NCBI GenBank assembly: GCA_017695115.1
Contig: JADILV010000011.1
Span: 1 to 34,786, forward strand
From: Candidatus Cryptobacteroides avicola
GTDB taxonomy: Bacteria > Bacteroidota > Bacteroidia > Bacteroidales > UBA932
Direction of reading: 5' to 3'
DNA: 34,786 bases
Shown here: positions 1-6,024 of the stretch, piece after piece
How positions within the stretch are numbered: position 1 is the stretch's first letter
Layout: each line of letters begins with the position of its first letter
The notes under the pieces: generated by a model
The model's input: only the letters and a program-made list of their open reading frames with translations
The model's database searches: none
What the model was told of the DNA's origin: nothing
Translations under genes and position numbers: made by a program

Positions 1-830
1 GACAGAGCCTTGTCTGCCTCACCAAGAGCAAGGAAATATTCAGATATACTTAGCAAGTTGATTTCTTCTATAGGAAATGTATCGATATATTCTTCTAAAC
101 CGGATGAAAGGCTGTCAAGATTTCCTGTTTCCTTAAAAAGGTCCAGTTTCATCTGGAAATATGAGTTCCGGTTCTGCATATCCATATTGTCCCATAAGGC
201 GGCAAGAGTGTCCAGTATGTCTGATGCCTTCTCGTAATCTTCCTGTATGGAATAATACGTACAGACTTTCAATAATGAGGATGAATATCTGGCCGTATCT
301 TCTGTCTCTTTGAAAATCTTTTCAGCATCCGAACTGTATTCGAGGACTTTATTCATGTCGAATATGTCCATTGATATATTTGACATGGCAAGATATAATA
401 ATCCGGCTGCAGTCTTGTCGTCTGATTGCCCGGCATAGGCTTCCGCCCTGACGAAACTCCCCATCGCGGCTTCGTTGTCCCCGGAGTTCTGGCAGACCCG
501 GCCCTGATAGTAGTATGACTTCAGCCGCTCGCCGGCAGTCCCGTGCTTTCTATACCAGTCCACGGCTATGTTTATCAGACTGTCATCCGTCGCGTCTATA
601 TAGCTCTTGTCCAGTGCTATAGAATAGAGCAGGGCGAACTTTGCGTTGGCCTCCCGGCCCCGGATGCTTTCTGCGGACATGGAGTCCAGGACAGAGAGTG
701 CGCTGTCAGGATGTTCGTTTATATATGCTTCGACATCATTTAACTGCCGTATGACTTCATGGTCGGTACAAGATACCATGCTTGCGGCGAATGCCAGTAT
801 CGATATTGCTGCTATTATGTATCTTTTCAT
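1..830 (-). CDS. TPR-repeat lipoprotein, N-terminal part (gene runs off left edge)
   Basis: An uninterrupted minus-strand frame runs from an ATG at 830 to the window edge (276 codons visible). It begins MKRYIIAAISILAFAASMVSC: a short basic start, a hydrophobic stretch and a lipobox-like MVSC, so I expect a lipoprotein with Cys21 lipidated. The mature part is made of helical repeats with TPR character, for example 'YYYQGRVCQNSGDNEAAMGS' and 'YYSIQEDYEKASDILDTLA'. Bacteroidetes have many such TPR lipoproteins, some continuing into a membrane segment and an HTH or kinase region, but the C-terminal part is outside the window. A good Bacteroidetes promoter lies just upstream. It diverges from the 54-residue ORF. 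The exact role is unknown, and it may be chromosomal flank rather than part of the mobile element. Confidence 0.8.
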   Translation of the reverse strand, partial: MKRYIIAAISILAFAASMVSCTDHEVIRQLNDVEAYINEHPDSALSVLDSMSAESIRGREANAKFALLYSIALDKSYIDATDDSLINIAVDWYRKHGTAGERLKSYYYQGRVCQNSGDNEAAMGSFVRAEAYAGQSDDKTAAGLLYLAMSNISMDIFDMNKVLEYSSDAEKIFKETEDTARYSSSLLKVCTYYSIQEDYEKASDILDTLAALWDNMDMQNRNSYFQMKLDLFKETGNLDSLSSGLEEYIDTFPIEEINLLSISEYFLALGEADKAL

Positions 831-861
831 GTATTATGGTCAGTTTTGATTTTTCGGAAGA

Positions 862-891
862 CAAAAATAAGATTTTTCAAATGAACATCAA
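862..891 (-). promoter_or_regulatory. Bacteroidetes-type promoter for the TPR lipoprotein
   Basis: On the minus strand the sequence reads TTG (891-889), 19 bp, then TATTTTTG (869-862). This matches the Bacteroidetes sigma factor consensus TTTG-N19/20-TAnnTTTG. The -7 box ends 32 bases before the ATG at 830, leaving room for a short leader. Confidence 0.6.
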
Positions 892-956
892 TGCCGGAAT
901 TTGACAGCACATGTTTTTTCTACATATATTAACAGCATTTTAATAAACAGTGCACT

Positions 957-1121
957 ATGGAAATAATTGTAAAAGAGGGTAGAAACACCTATTCTGTGCT
1001 CCTTGAGGAAGATGTATCTGTGAATGAGACAATCGATGAGATTATGTACCTTATGAGCATAGTCTTTTCAGAGGAGCAGGTTAACCAGGCTGTATCAGAC
1101 ATCGCCATGAAACTTGCTTGA
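957..1121 (+). CDS. Small acidic protein of 54 residues, unknown
   Basis: Short frame starting MEIIVKEGRNTYSVLLEEDV and ending in MKLA. It is acidic, has no membrane segment, and reads like an N-terminal beta hairpin followed by a helix ('NETIDEIMYLMSIVF' then 'EEQVNQAVSDIAMKL'). I do not recognise a family. The frame is closed by a stop directly followed by a strong hairpin at 1127-1158, which favours a real gene. It diverges from the TPR lipoprotein. No clear TAnnTTTG box was found upstream and no strong ribosome binding site, which is common in this phylum. Function unknown. Confidence 0.45.
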   Translation: MEIIVKEGRNTYSVLLEEDVSVNETIDEIMYLMSIVFSEEQVNQAVSDIAMKLA

Positions 1122-1126
1122 CCGGA

Positions 1127-1158
1127 AATCATCTGTCCGGGACTTCCGGCAGATGATT
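1127..1158. terminator. Hairpin between converging genes
   Basis: AATCATCTG (1127-1135) pairs perfectly with CAGATGATT (1150-1158), and the inner CCGG copies extend the stem by four pairs with one bulged base. It lies between the plus-strand 54-residue ORF and the end of the minus-strand rteC-like gene, so it may end transcription from both sides. There is no clear T-tract. Confidence 0.5.
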
Positions 1159-1223
1159 CGCATGTGTGTACTCCGACAGTTCAGGTCCTGGTTGGAATGT
1201 CAGAGTACGGCAGAGGACAGATT

Positions 1224-1796
1224 TCAGTAGTCATTATTCTCTAAAGCCGATTTCAGCCTGTCTATAAAATTAGTGAGTCTGATTTTTCGGGAGAGGACGT
1301 TTCGTTTTATGTCTCGGGGATCCCCGGCCCGGATATTGAAGAACTTGCACAGGTGAGTGACCAGCTGGGAGAAAGGGATTTCCTCCCCTCCATTGTAACT
1401 TATCACTCCACACTCATGAAGTGCTACCACCAGTTCATACAGGTCAGTCTTGTTCCCGTTCCAGCGTAGCGGTGATGCCGGTGGGGGAGCTATCGGGGAG
1501 AACAGCTCCGGATAGGTCAGACGCTTGTCATTGTGCGAAATTGACACAAGAATGCTTTCGTACGCCTGCCTGAAATAGACCAGTTCTTCCGGGTTTTTTT
1601 TAGACATCAGCCGTTCATTTATTATGAACGCTGATTCCCGCAGCTTCCTGTCTATCTCCAGATACCCCATCTGGCTGAACAGTATTTCAGACAATGCTTC
1701 CTGAAATTCTTCCAACTGCCTGGACAGTGTTTCGTCATTATGGCGAATTAGCTGCCTCGCCGTCTCCACAAGTTCACATCTCAACAAAGTGTCCAT
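1224..1796 (-). CDS. rteC: RteC-like regulator
   Basis: A 190-residue protein similar to RteC, the regulator that in CTnDOT-type Bacteroides transposons activates excision. What I recognise is the C-terminal half: 'LRWNGNKTDLYELVVALHEC' (about residues 110-130), then a helix with 'LCKFFNIRAGDPRDIKRNVL' and a basic tail 'SRKIRLTNFIDRLKSALE', the typical RteC end. The N-terminal half is predicted helical and less conserved. Length fits the family (CTnDOT RteC is roughly 217 residues). The ATG at 1796 is the first in frame. The RteA/RteB two-component genes that accompany it in CTnDOT are not adjacent here. An 8-bp inverted repeat sits 34-65 bp upstream and could be a regulatory site. The family call is good; the target genes are inferred only. 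Confidence 0.75.
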   Translation of the reverse strand: MDTLLRCELVETARQLIRHNDETLSRQLEEFQEALSEILFSQMGYLEIDRKLRESAFIINERLMSKKNPEELVYFRQAYESILVSISHNDKRLTYPELFSPIAPPPASPLRWNGNKTDLYELVVALHECGVISYNGGEEIPFSQLVTHLCKFFNIRAGDPRDIKRNVLSRKIRLTNFIDRLKSALENNDY

Positions 1797-1829
1797 AAAA
1801 ATCTATAAGTTTAAAAATACACAAAAACC

Positions 1830-1861
1830 GCCTGTCTTTAGTATGGATATTATAGACAGGC
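1830..1861. repeat. Inverted repeat upstream of rteC-like gene
   Basis: GCCTGTCT (1830-1837) and AGACAGGC (1854-1861) form a perfect 8-bp inverted repeat with a 16-bp AT-rich spacer. It lies in the region upstream of the minus-strand rteC-like start at 1796. It could be an operator or a leader hairpin; the sequence alone does not decide. Confidence 0.4.
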
Positions 1862-1935
1862 AGCTGAATCTGCAGCAAAGATACTGTTTTCCCCATCAGG
1901 GCGCCTTCTGTCCGCCAATTTAGCCACGCCTCAAG

Positions 1936-2018
1936 GCATCATGCAAGGGCCGGCTCCGCCAGGCCGGCAAAATCTCCGCCTGCTGCAGTATTTTCCCGGC
2001 CTCTCCTTGTCATGATGC
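1936..2018. repeat. Nested imperfect palindrome in the 290-bp gap before radC
   Basis: GCATCATGCAAGG (1936-1948) is mirrored by CCTTGTCATGATGC (2005-2018), differing by one extra base. Inside lies a second hairpin, GCCGGC (1949-1954) with GCCGGC (1963-1968). The 1797-2088 gap is otherwise without a gene and is GC-rich compared with the other intergenic regions here. It may be a structured leader RNA, a small RNA, or part of a transfer origin; no relaxase gene is near to favour the last. Confidence 0.45.
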
Positions 2019-2088
2019 ACGGCATGGCGGCCCTGCTCCCATAAGCGCCCTTCAGAGGGAAGGGCCGGATAATTTTAAATCACATTAT

Positions 2089-2652
2089 ATGGAAAAAGAA
2101 GTGCTTAAGAAACTCGGTATCAAATCTATCTCTGATATCTCGGCGTGGGAGCTGCTCGATGAGAAGGTCAGCCCTCTAACCTTTAACGTAAGCAAGTCAA
2201 GTGTTGATAAGATTCTTATATTGCGAGACATCATGGCTGAATACCGGAAGAGCAGGCGTATTCTTGATAAATCACAGATAATATGTAGTAAAGATGCGGT
2301 CCGGATTATGGACAGCAGGTTAGAAGGTCTTGACCACGAGGAATTCTGGGTACTTTTCCTGGACAGATCCCAACATGTATTGAATATGGAGCAGCTGTTC
2401 ACCGGAGGACTGGCGAGTGTGGTCATAGACCCTGTCATTATAGCGAAAAAATGCATCCTATACAGTTCAACACGGATAATCATGCTACATAACCATCCGT
2501 CCGGGGATCCAAACCCCGGCCAGCTGGACATCAGGGAGACGAAAACGACTCGGGATGCTCTCAAGGTGGTCGGGATCGAGCTGCTTGACCACATTATCAT
2601 TGGCCATGACACATATTATTCCTTTGCTGATGAGTCTGAAGGCAGGATGTGA
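2089..2652 (+). CDS. radC: RadC-family JAB-domain protein
   Basis: A 187-residue protein with a C-terminal JAB/MPN domain. The metal-binding signature HNHPSGDPNPGQLD is present (about residues 143-156), preceded by the usual strand 'STRIIMLHNH' and followed by 'VVGIELLDHIIIGHDTYYSF'. The domain starts near 'AVRIMDSRLEGLDHEEFWVL'. The N-terminal part is shorter than in chromosomal RadC (about 220 residues) and carries only a degenerate HhH-like region. Shortened RadC proteins of this kind are common on Bacteroidetes mobile elements. Despite the name, a repair role is not established; the fold suggests a metal-dependent peptidase or nuclease-like activity. The start is the ATG at 2089, just after an AT-rich leader. 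It follows the nested palindrome. Confidence 0.85.
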   Translation: MEKEVLKKLGIKSISDISAWELLDEKVSPLTFNVSKSSVDKILILRDIMAEYRKSRRILDKSQIICSKDAVRIMDSRLEGLDHEEFWVLFLDRSQHVLNMEQLFTGGLASVVIDPVIIAKKCILYSSTRIIMLHNHPSGDPNPGQLDIRETKTTRDALKVVGIELLDHIIIGHDTYYSFADESEGRM

Positions 2653-2720
2653 TGACGTGAAATGCAGATGCAGCTATATGTCCGTATTGTAGTCATCAGA
2701 TATATTTCGAAACCGCCGTG

Positions 2721-2764
2721 GTTGTAATATATTATATTTATTGTTGTAATATTTTATATATTTG
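2721..2764 (+). promoter_or_regulatory. Operator pair and promoter of the small HTH gene
   Basis: Two direct copies of a 17-bp AT-rich motif, GTTGTAATATATTATAT (2721-2737) and GTTGTAATATTTTATAT (2743-2759), lie exactly 22 bp apart. A Bacteroidetes -7 box TATATTTG (2757-2764) overlaps the end of the second copy, ten bases before the ATG at 2775. The same motif recurs, again in pairs, at 4041-4078 and 31594-31632. Confidence 0.6.
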
Positions 2765-2774
2765 CGGCGGTTTG

Positions 2775-3221
2775 ATGGCGGCAAGAGCATCATTTACACA
2801 GACGGACACGGAAGGGGGATGGACCAGGGGAGACCTGCTGCCGCTTTACGCCGCCTCCCGAAAGGGGCCGCCTGACAAGTTTTTAAATGCAACGGACATG
2901 GAAAGGAACATTTTACAGGATTTTCTTGCGAGGAATGATTCCCCGCATAACATTACAGTAATGATGAGCGGTGATGACCTGGTTGAATTTGCCGATATAC
3001 TGATCAGGCGGGCGAAGGCCGAGGCCCTGGCCGAATCCTCGGAACGGGAGAGGCAGGAATACCTGCGGGGTGAGGAGGTGCAGAAATTGTGCAAAGTGTG
3101 CGCCTCCACTCTTGTCAAATGGAAAGCCAAAGGCTATCTCGTCCCTGTGGCGGTCGGGGGCAAGAACCTGTGGAGAAAGTCGGATGTAATGAGGATGCTG
3201 GAATCCAGGGGAGAGATGTGA
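2775..3221 (+). CDS. MerR/excisionase-like helix-turn-helix protein
   Basis: I place the start at the ATG at 2775 (148 residues); a longer reading from 2718 would translate through the promoter and operator repeats. The last 45 residues form an HTH of the excisionase/MerR type: 'LRGEEVQKLCKVCASTLVKW', then a wing-like 'GYLVPVAVGGKNLWRKSDVM'. Upstream is a helical stretch rich in Ala, Glu and Arg, then a region without recognisable domain. Such DUF3853/helix_17-like small proteins are frequent regulators or excision factors on Bacteroidetes elements. The -7 box overlaps a motif shared with the primase and transfer promoters, so it is probably under the same control. The next ORF starts 8 bp downstream, implying one transcript. 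Confidence 0.65.
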   Translation: MAARASFTQTDTEGGWTRGDLLPLYAASRKGPPDKFLNATDMERNILQDFLARNDSPHNITVMMSGDDLVEFADILIRRAKAEALAESSERERQEYLRGEEVQKLCKVCASTLVKWKAKGYLVPVAVGGKNLWRKSDVMRMLESRGEM

Positions 3222-3229
3222 CAACGGCT

Positions 3230-3451
3230 ATGGCATCTGCAAACCGCAAGGGGAGGGCAGGGGAGACAGTATATGTTGTTCGGGCAGCTGGCACATATTG
3301 GGTAGTTGATATGTTCGTCGCCGAGGGAATCATCACCCCCGGTGAAGTGATTTTAGAATTGAATACGCTGCTCAGTGTGAACAGAAGGCTGCCGAAGAAG
3401 CTTATTGAGGATAAGATTCAGCAACTGGAAGATATGTTGCCTGTCCATTAA
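3230..3451 (+). CDS. Small protein of 73 residues, unknown
   Basis: Starts at the ATG at 3230, 8 bp after the stop of the HTH gene, so the two are likely co-transcribed. The protein begins MASANRKGRAGETVYVVRAA, continues 'YWVVDMFVAEGIITPGEVIL' and ends 'KLIEDKIQQLEDMLPVH': a basic N-terminus, a probable beta hairpin, then two helices. An open frame extends upstream inside the HTH gene to 3089, but that part is out-of-frame sequence of the neighbour. I do not recognise a family. Position suggests an accessory DNA-binding or regulatory factor, but this is only inference. Confidence 0.5.
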   Translation: MASANRKGRAGETVYVVRAAGTYWVVDMFVAEGIITPGEVILELNTLLSVNRRLPKKLIEDKIQQLEDMLPVH

Positions 3452-3508
3452 CAATATCAAGGCGACATAGTCCTCCTGCGATGAATTTATACTGCACTTG
3501 CGTACGGG

Positions 3509-4024
3509 TCAGATTAGCTGTTCTTTAGGTGTCTGTGGCTTCGGGGTTATCTCTATCTCCAGATTGGCCCCCAGAGCTGCGGCCGCCTTGTAGAGGTATG
3601 ATATGAAGCAGTCGTCCTTGCGCAGCCAAACCATTATTGTGACATTGCTTATGCCGAGGCGCTCTGCCAGTGACTTGTATGTGAACCCGTAATATTCCAT
3701 ATATGAGCGGAAAGATGCGAGCCTTTTCCCTGCAAAGCGCGGCAGGACTTCTGTCTGCGGGACCCTCGTATTCATTATGAGGTCCACCCCCGCATCGGAT
3801 TTCCGGAAACTGGTTTCCTTTTTGAGGAAACGGAACCGGATGTCATAGCCGAAACTGTCCATGATGCTGTACACCTTCGATACGAGCATATCATCCCTTT
3901 TGAGATAATATGTCAGGATACCCCTATTGCACTGCAGCGCCCTTGCCACATCCGCATTGGTTATGCCTGTTTCCTCCATGAACCTGACGAGGAAACTCAA
4001 ATTCTTAACACTCTCCTGATGCAT
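3509..4024 (-). CDS. Double helix-turn-helix repressor-like protein
   Basis: A 171-residue protein made of two copies of the same 55-60 residue HTH unit. Unit 1 (about residues 9-65): 'SFLVRFMEETGITNADVARA', then 'YYLKRDDMLVSKVYSIMDSF'. Unit 2 (about residues 103-158): 'SFRSYMEYYGFTYKSLAERL', then 'VWLRKDDCFISYLYKAAAAL'. Shared positions include ME, G-x-T, A-x-x-L, L-x-x-DD, S and a final G-x-x-I/L-x-x stretch, so this is an internal duplication. Both look like Cro/XRE-type domains. It is transcribed away from the primase operon, and the region between carries two copies of a motif that also sits at two other promoters. I infer a repressor controlling its own region, the HTH gene and the transfer operon; a tandem-domain protein would suit the paired sites. 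Confidence 0.7.
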   Translation of the reverse strand: MHQESVKNLSFLVRFMEETGITNADVARALQCNRGILTYYLKRDDMLVSKVYSIMDSFGYDIRFRFLKKETSFRKSDAGVDLIMNTRVPQTEVLPRFAGKRLASFRSYMEYYGFTYKSLAERLGISNVTIMVWLRKDDCFISYLYKAAAALGANLEIEITPKPQTPKEQLI

Positions 4025-4040
4025 AAATATACGCCGTTTT

Positions 4041-4078
4041 GTTATAATATCTTGTATGTAATTATAAAATATTATAAC
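4041..4078. promoter_or_regulatory. Operator pair in the divergent control region
   Basis: GTTATAATATCTTGTAT on the plus strand (4041-4057) and GTTATAATATTTTATAA on the minus strand (4078-4062) form an inverted pair of the motif found as direct pairs at 2721-2759 and 31594-31632. The left copy covers the -33 TTG and the right copy covers the -7 box of the plus-strand promoter at 4052-4082. Confidence 0.6.
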
Positions 4079-4082
4079 TTTG
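4052..4082 (+). promoter_or_regulatory. Promoter of the primase operon
   Basis: TTG (4052-4054), 20 bp, TAACTTTG (4075-4082) fits the Bacteroidetes consensus. Transcription would begin near 4089 and run towards the primase start at 4176. Both operator copies overlap this promoter, so a bound protein should block it. Confidence 0.6.
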
Positions 4083-4107
4083 ACTTAAATAAATTACAAC
4101 TTCGGTA

Positions 4108-4137
4108 CAAATATAGAAGTATGTATTAATATATCAA
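4108..4137 (-). promoter_or_regulatory. Promoter of the double-HTH gene
   Basis: On the minus strand TTG (4137-4135), 19 bp, TATATTTG (4115-4108) fits the consensus very well. The transcript would start near 4101, run leftwards across the primase promoter and the operators, and reach the HTH start at 4024. The two promoters therefore face each other. Confidence 0.65.
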
Positions 4138-4175
4138 AGAAATATAACAAAAATGGCACATGCTGCCGTAGAGAG

Positions 4176-5123
4176 ATGGCAAGTTATCCGGAAAGCGTAA
4201 AAGAGAGGATATTCAGGTTCCCCGTAGTGGGGATTCTTGAGCATTATGGGAAAAGGACGGACCACATCAATGAGATGTACTATTCTCCATTCAGGGAGGA
4301 GGCCTCCCCGTCGTTCCACATAAACATCAAGGCTGGCGGGTTCTATTGGTATGACTTCGGCTCAGGTGCAGACAGGGGCGGGCTGGCCGTGGACCTTGTC
4401 GCACTTCTCGAGAACTGCACACGGGGGAAGGCTGTGGACATAGTGGCATCGATCGCTGGGAATGGGGCATACCGGTACAGCTCTCTGCAGGCTCCGGCAC
4501 AGAGGGCCTCCTGCAGCAGACAGACCCCTGCTGTAATAATTGACAGTGAAGGAGATAGATTCAGGATGCGGAGGCTGATTGAATACGCTGAAAAGCAGAG
4601 GGGGATACCATGCCGGCTGATGCAGAGGTATTGTAAGGAAGTGCAGCTCCATTTCATGGGCAGGGAGAACAGGCGATATATCGTGATAGCCTTCCAGAAC
4701 AATGCCGGAGGATATTCATACCGCAACACATTCATTAAGGGATGCTCCGTATCAGCCCACACGACAATAGACTGCTCTGGAAGATTCAATGACGTACCGA
4801 CTTCTGATGCCGTATACGTATTTGAGGGCTTCTTCGATTTCCTGTCGTGGATGGCGATGAACGACAAGTCAAGACCCGGCACGGATGTGTGCGTGCTTAA
4901 TTCGGTCAATAATCTCAACAGGTCACTGCCGTACTTGCAGCGCCATAAGAAAATAAATGTATTCTTTGACAACGACGAGGCAGGCAGGATGGCCTTGAAG
5001 CAACTGGAAGAAAGACTCGGCAAGGATGCAGTGCAGGACATGTCAAGTCTATACGCACCCCATAAGGACCTGAACGAGTATCTGGTATCGATACGGAGAA
5101 AATTTTTGAAACCCAAATTTTAA
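4176..5123 (+). CDS. Toprim-domain DNA primase-like protein without zinc ligands
   Basis: A 315-residue DnaG-type protein. The first 80 residues correspond to the CHC2 zinc-binding domain: 'MYYSPFREEASPSFHINIKA' aligns with the CPFH...PSF motif, and 'FYWYDFGSGADRGG' with YHCFGCGxGG. All four zinc ligands are replaced (Cys to Ser, His to Arg, Cys to Asp, Cys to Ser). The C-terminal part is a Toprim domain: 'AVYVFEGFFDFLSW' carries the catalytic Glu and 'INVFFDNDEAGRMALKQL' the DxD motif. Zinc-less variants occur on Bacteroidetes elements, where they probably make primers for plasmid or transferred-strand replication. First gene of a plus-strand operon with the DUF4099/DUF3945 gene 13 bp downstream. 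The promoter is overlapped by the shared operator. Confidence 0.8.
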   Translation: MASYPESVKERIFRFPVVGILEHYGKRTDHINEMYYSPFREEASPSFHINIKAGGFYWYDFGSGADRGGLAVDLVALLENCTRGKAVDIVASIAGNGAYRYSSLQAPAQRASCSRQTPAVIIDSEGDRFRMRRLIEYAEKQRGIPCRLMQRYCKEVQLHFMGRENRRYIVIAFQNNAGGYSYRNTFIKGCSVSAHTTIDCSGRFNDVPTSDAVYVFEGFFDFLSWMAMNDKSRPGTDVCVLNSVNNLNRSLPYLQRHKKINVFFDNDEAGRMALKQLEERLGKDAVQDMSSLYAPHKDLNEYLVSIRRKFLKPKF

Positions 5124-5136
5124 AACAGAATAGAAT

Positions 5137-5970
5137 ATGGAAAAGACAAGTTTGCCAGAGGAGGTGGAGAGACGCCTCGAGATGATAGACTGGGAGTCTG
5201 TGGAGAAGACATGCGGAATCACCAAGGAGAAGGTCCTGCAGAATGATACTGTAGCAAGACAGCTCGCATATGGACAGCAGTCCGACCTTATCTTCGGCTA
5301 CACGGACACTATTTCCGGGCTGTTCTCCCTGAAGTCGTTCCCGACTAATGACGGGGAGGTATGGAAAGTCAAGGTCTCCACGATCGAGCAGGAGAAGACC
5401 ATGGATTCCGATCTTTATTTCATGGGCACGAAGATATATTCCGAGCCAGTAAAAAAAGCGCTGCTTGAAAAAACTGACTGGATTGGGGCTGACGGGAGGC
5501 GCCGCTACGGCTATGCAAACGCCTCGGCCGGGCGTTATATACCCATAGAAAGAGACGGCAAGAAGGTTGACTATCTCCTGTCCATACACCAGCCGACAAA
5601 CAAGATAATAGGAATGCCCCGAGACCAGGTCCTTTCATTCTTTTTTGACGGTGAAGTACCTCGCCAGCGTCAGGTCTACGGGAAAGAACTCGATGAGGAG
5701 CAGATCAGAAGCCTATGTGAAGGAAACAGTGTGATTGTCAGAGGGTGCCGCGACAAGGACTGCAACGAATTCAATGCATGCGTCCAGTTTGATGCCGCAC
5801 AGAGGAGAATTGTCGTTTCACATCCCACATGGATAAAACAGGCAATGAAGGACGGGTTTGATATCGGGCTCGGGACTGTCTCGGCAAAGAAGTCTGTAGA
5901 CGGTGCGGCTGAGAAGTCCGACATGAAGCAGACAAGGCGCAGGTCCAGAAGCAAAAGTGCGTCATTATAA
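5137..5970 (+). CDS. DUF4099/DUF3945 protein
   Basis: A 277-residue protein of a type found almost only on Bacteroidetes mobile elements. Residues 1-50 ('LEMIDWESVEKTCGITKEKV', then LQNDTVARQLAYGQQSDLI) resemble DUF4099. Two DUF3945-like segments follow: 'KVDYLLSIHQPTNKIIGMPR' and 'GKELDEEQIRSLCEGNSVIV', ending in 'EFNACVQFDAAQRRIVV', which matches the pattern 'L-x-x-T-N-x-L ... LS-x-EQ-x-x-L-x-x-G-x-x-V-x-x-x-x-F-x-A-x-x-Q'. The tail is basic (TRRRSRSKSASL) and could bind nucleic acid. In related elements such proteins are encoded near a topoisomerase or primase; here the gene directly follows the primase-like gene. The biochemical role is unknown; I infer a helper in element replication or DNA handling. 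Confidence 0.7.
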   Translation: MEKTSLPEEVERRLEMIDWESVEKTCGITKEKVLQNDTVARQLAYGQQSDLIFGYTDTISGLFSLKSFPTNDGEVWKVKVSTIEQEKTMDSDLYFMGTKIYSEPVKKALLEKTDWIGADGRRRYGYANASAGRYIPIERDGKKVDYLLSIHQPTNKIIGMPRDQVLSFFFDGEVPRQRQVYGKELDEEQIRSLCEGNSVIVRGCRDKDCNEFNACVQFDAAQRRIVVSHPTWIKQAMKDGFDIGLGTVSAKKSVDGAAEKSDMKQTRRRSRSKSASL

Positions 5971-6024
5971 TAGTTGACGCTGTTTCAAGTTGGCAAAAGG
6001 AATGGACAAACTGCATGAACGGGA

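Noticed and set aside
2085..2612. Minus-strand gene opposite radC
   Set aside because: Ser-rich frame without motif opposite an unmistakable RadC/JAB domain.
2718..2774. Longer start of the small HTH gene
   Set aside because: It would translate the operator repeats and the -7 box; the product would be a run of Tyr, Ile and Cys.
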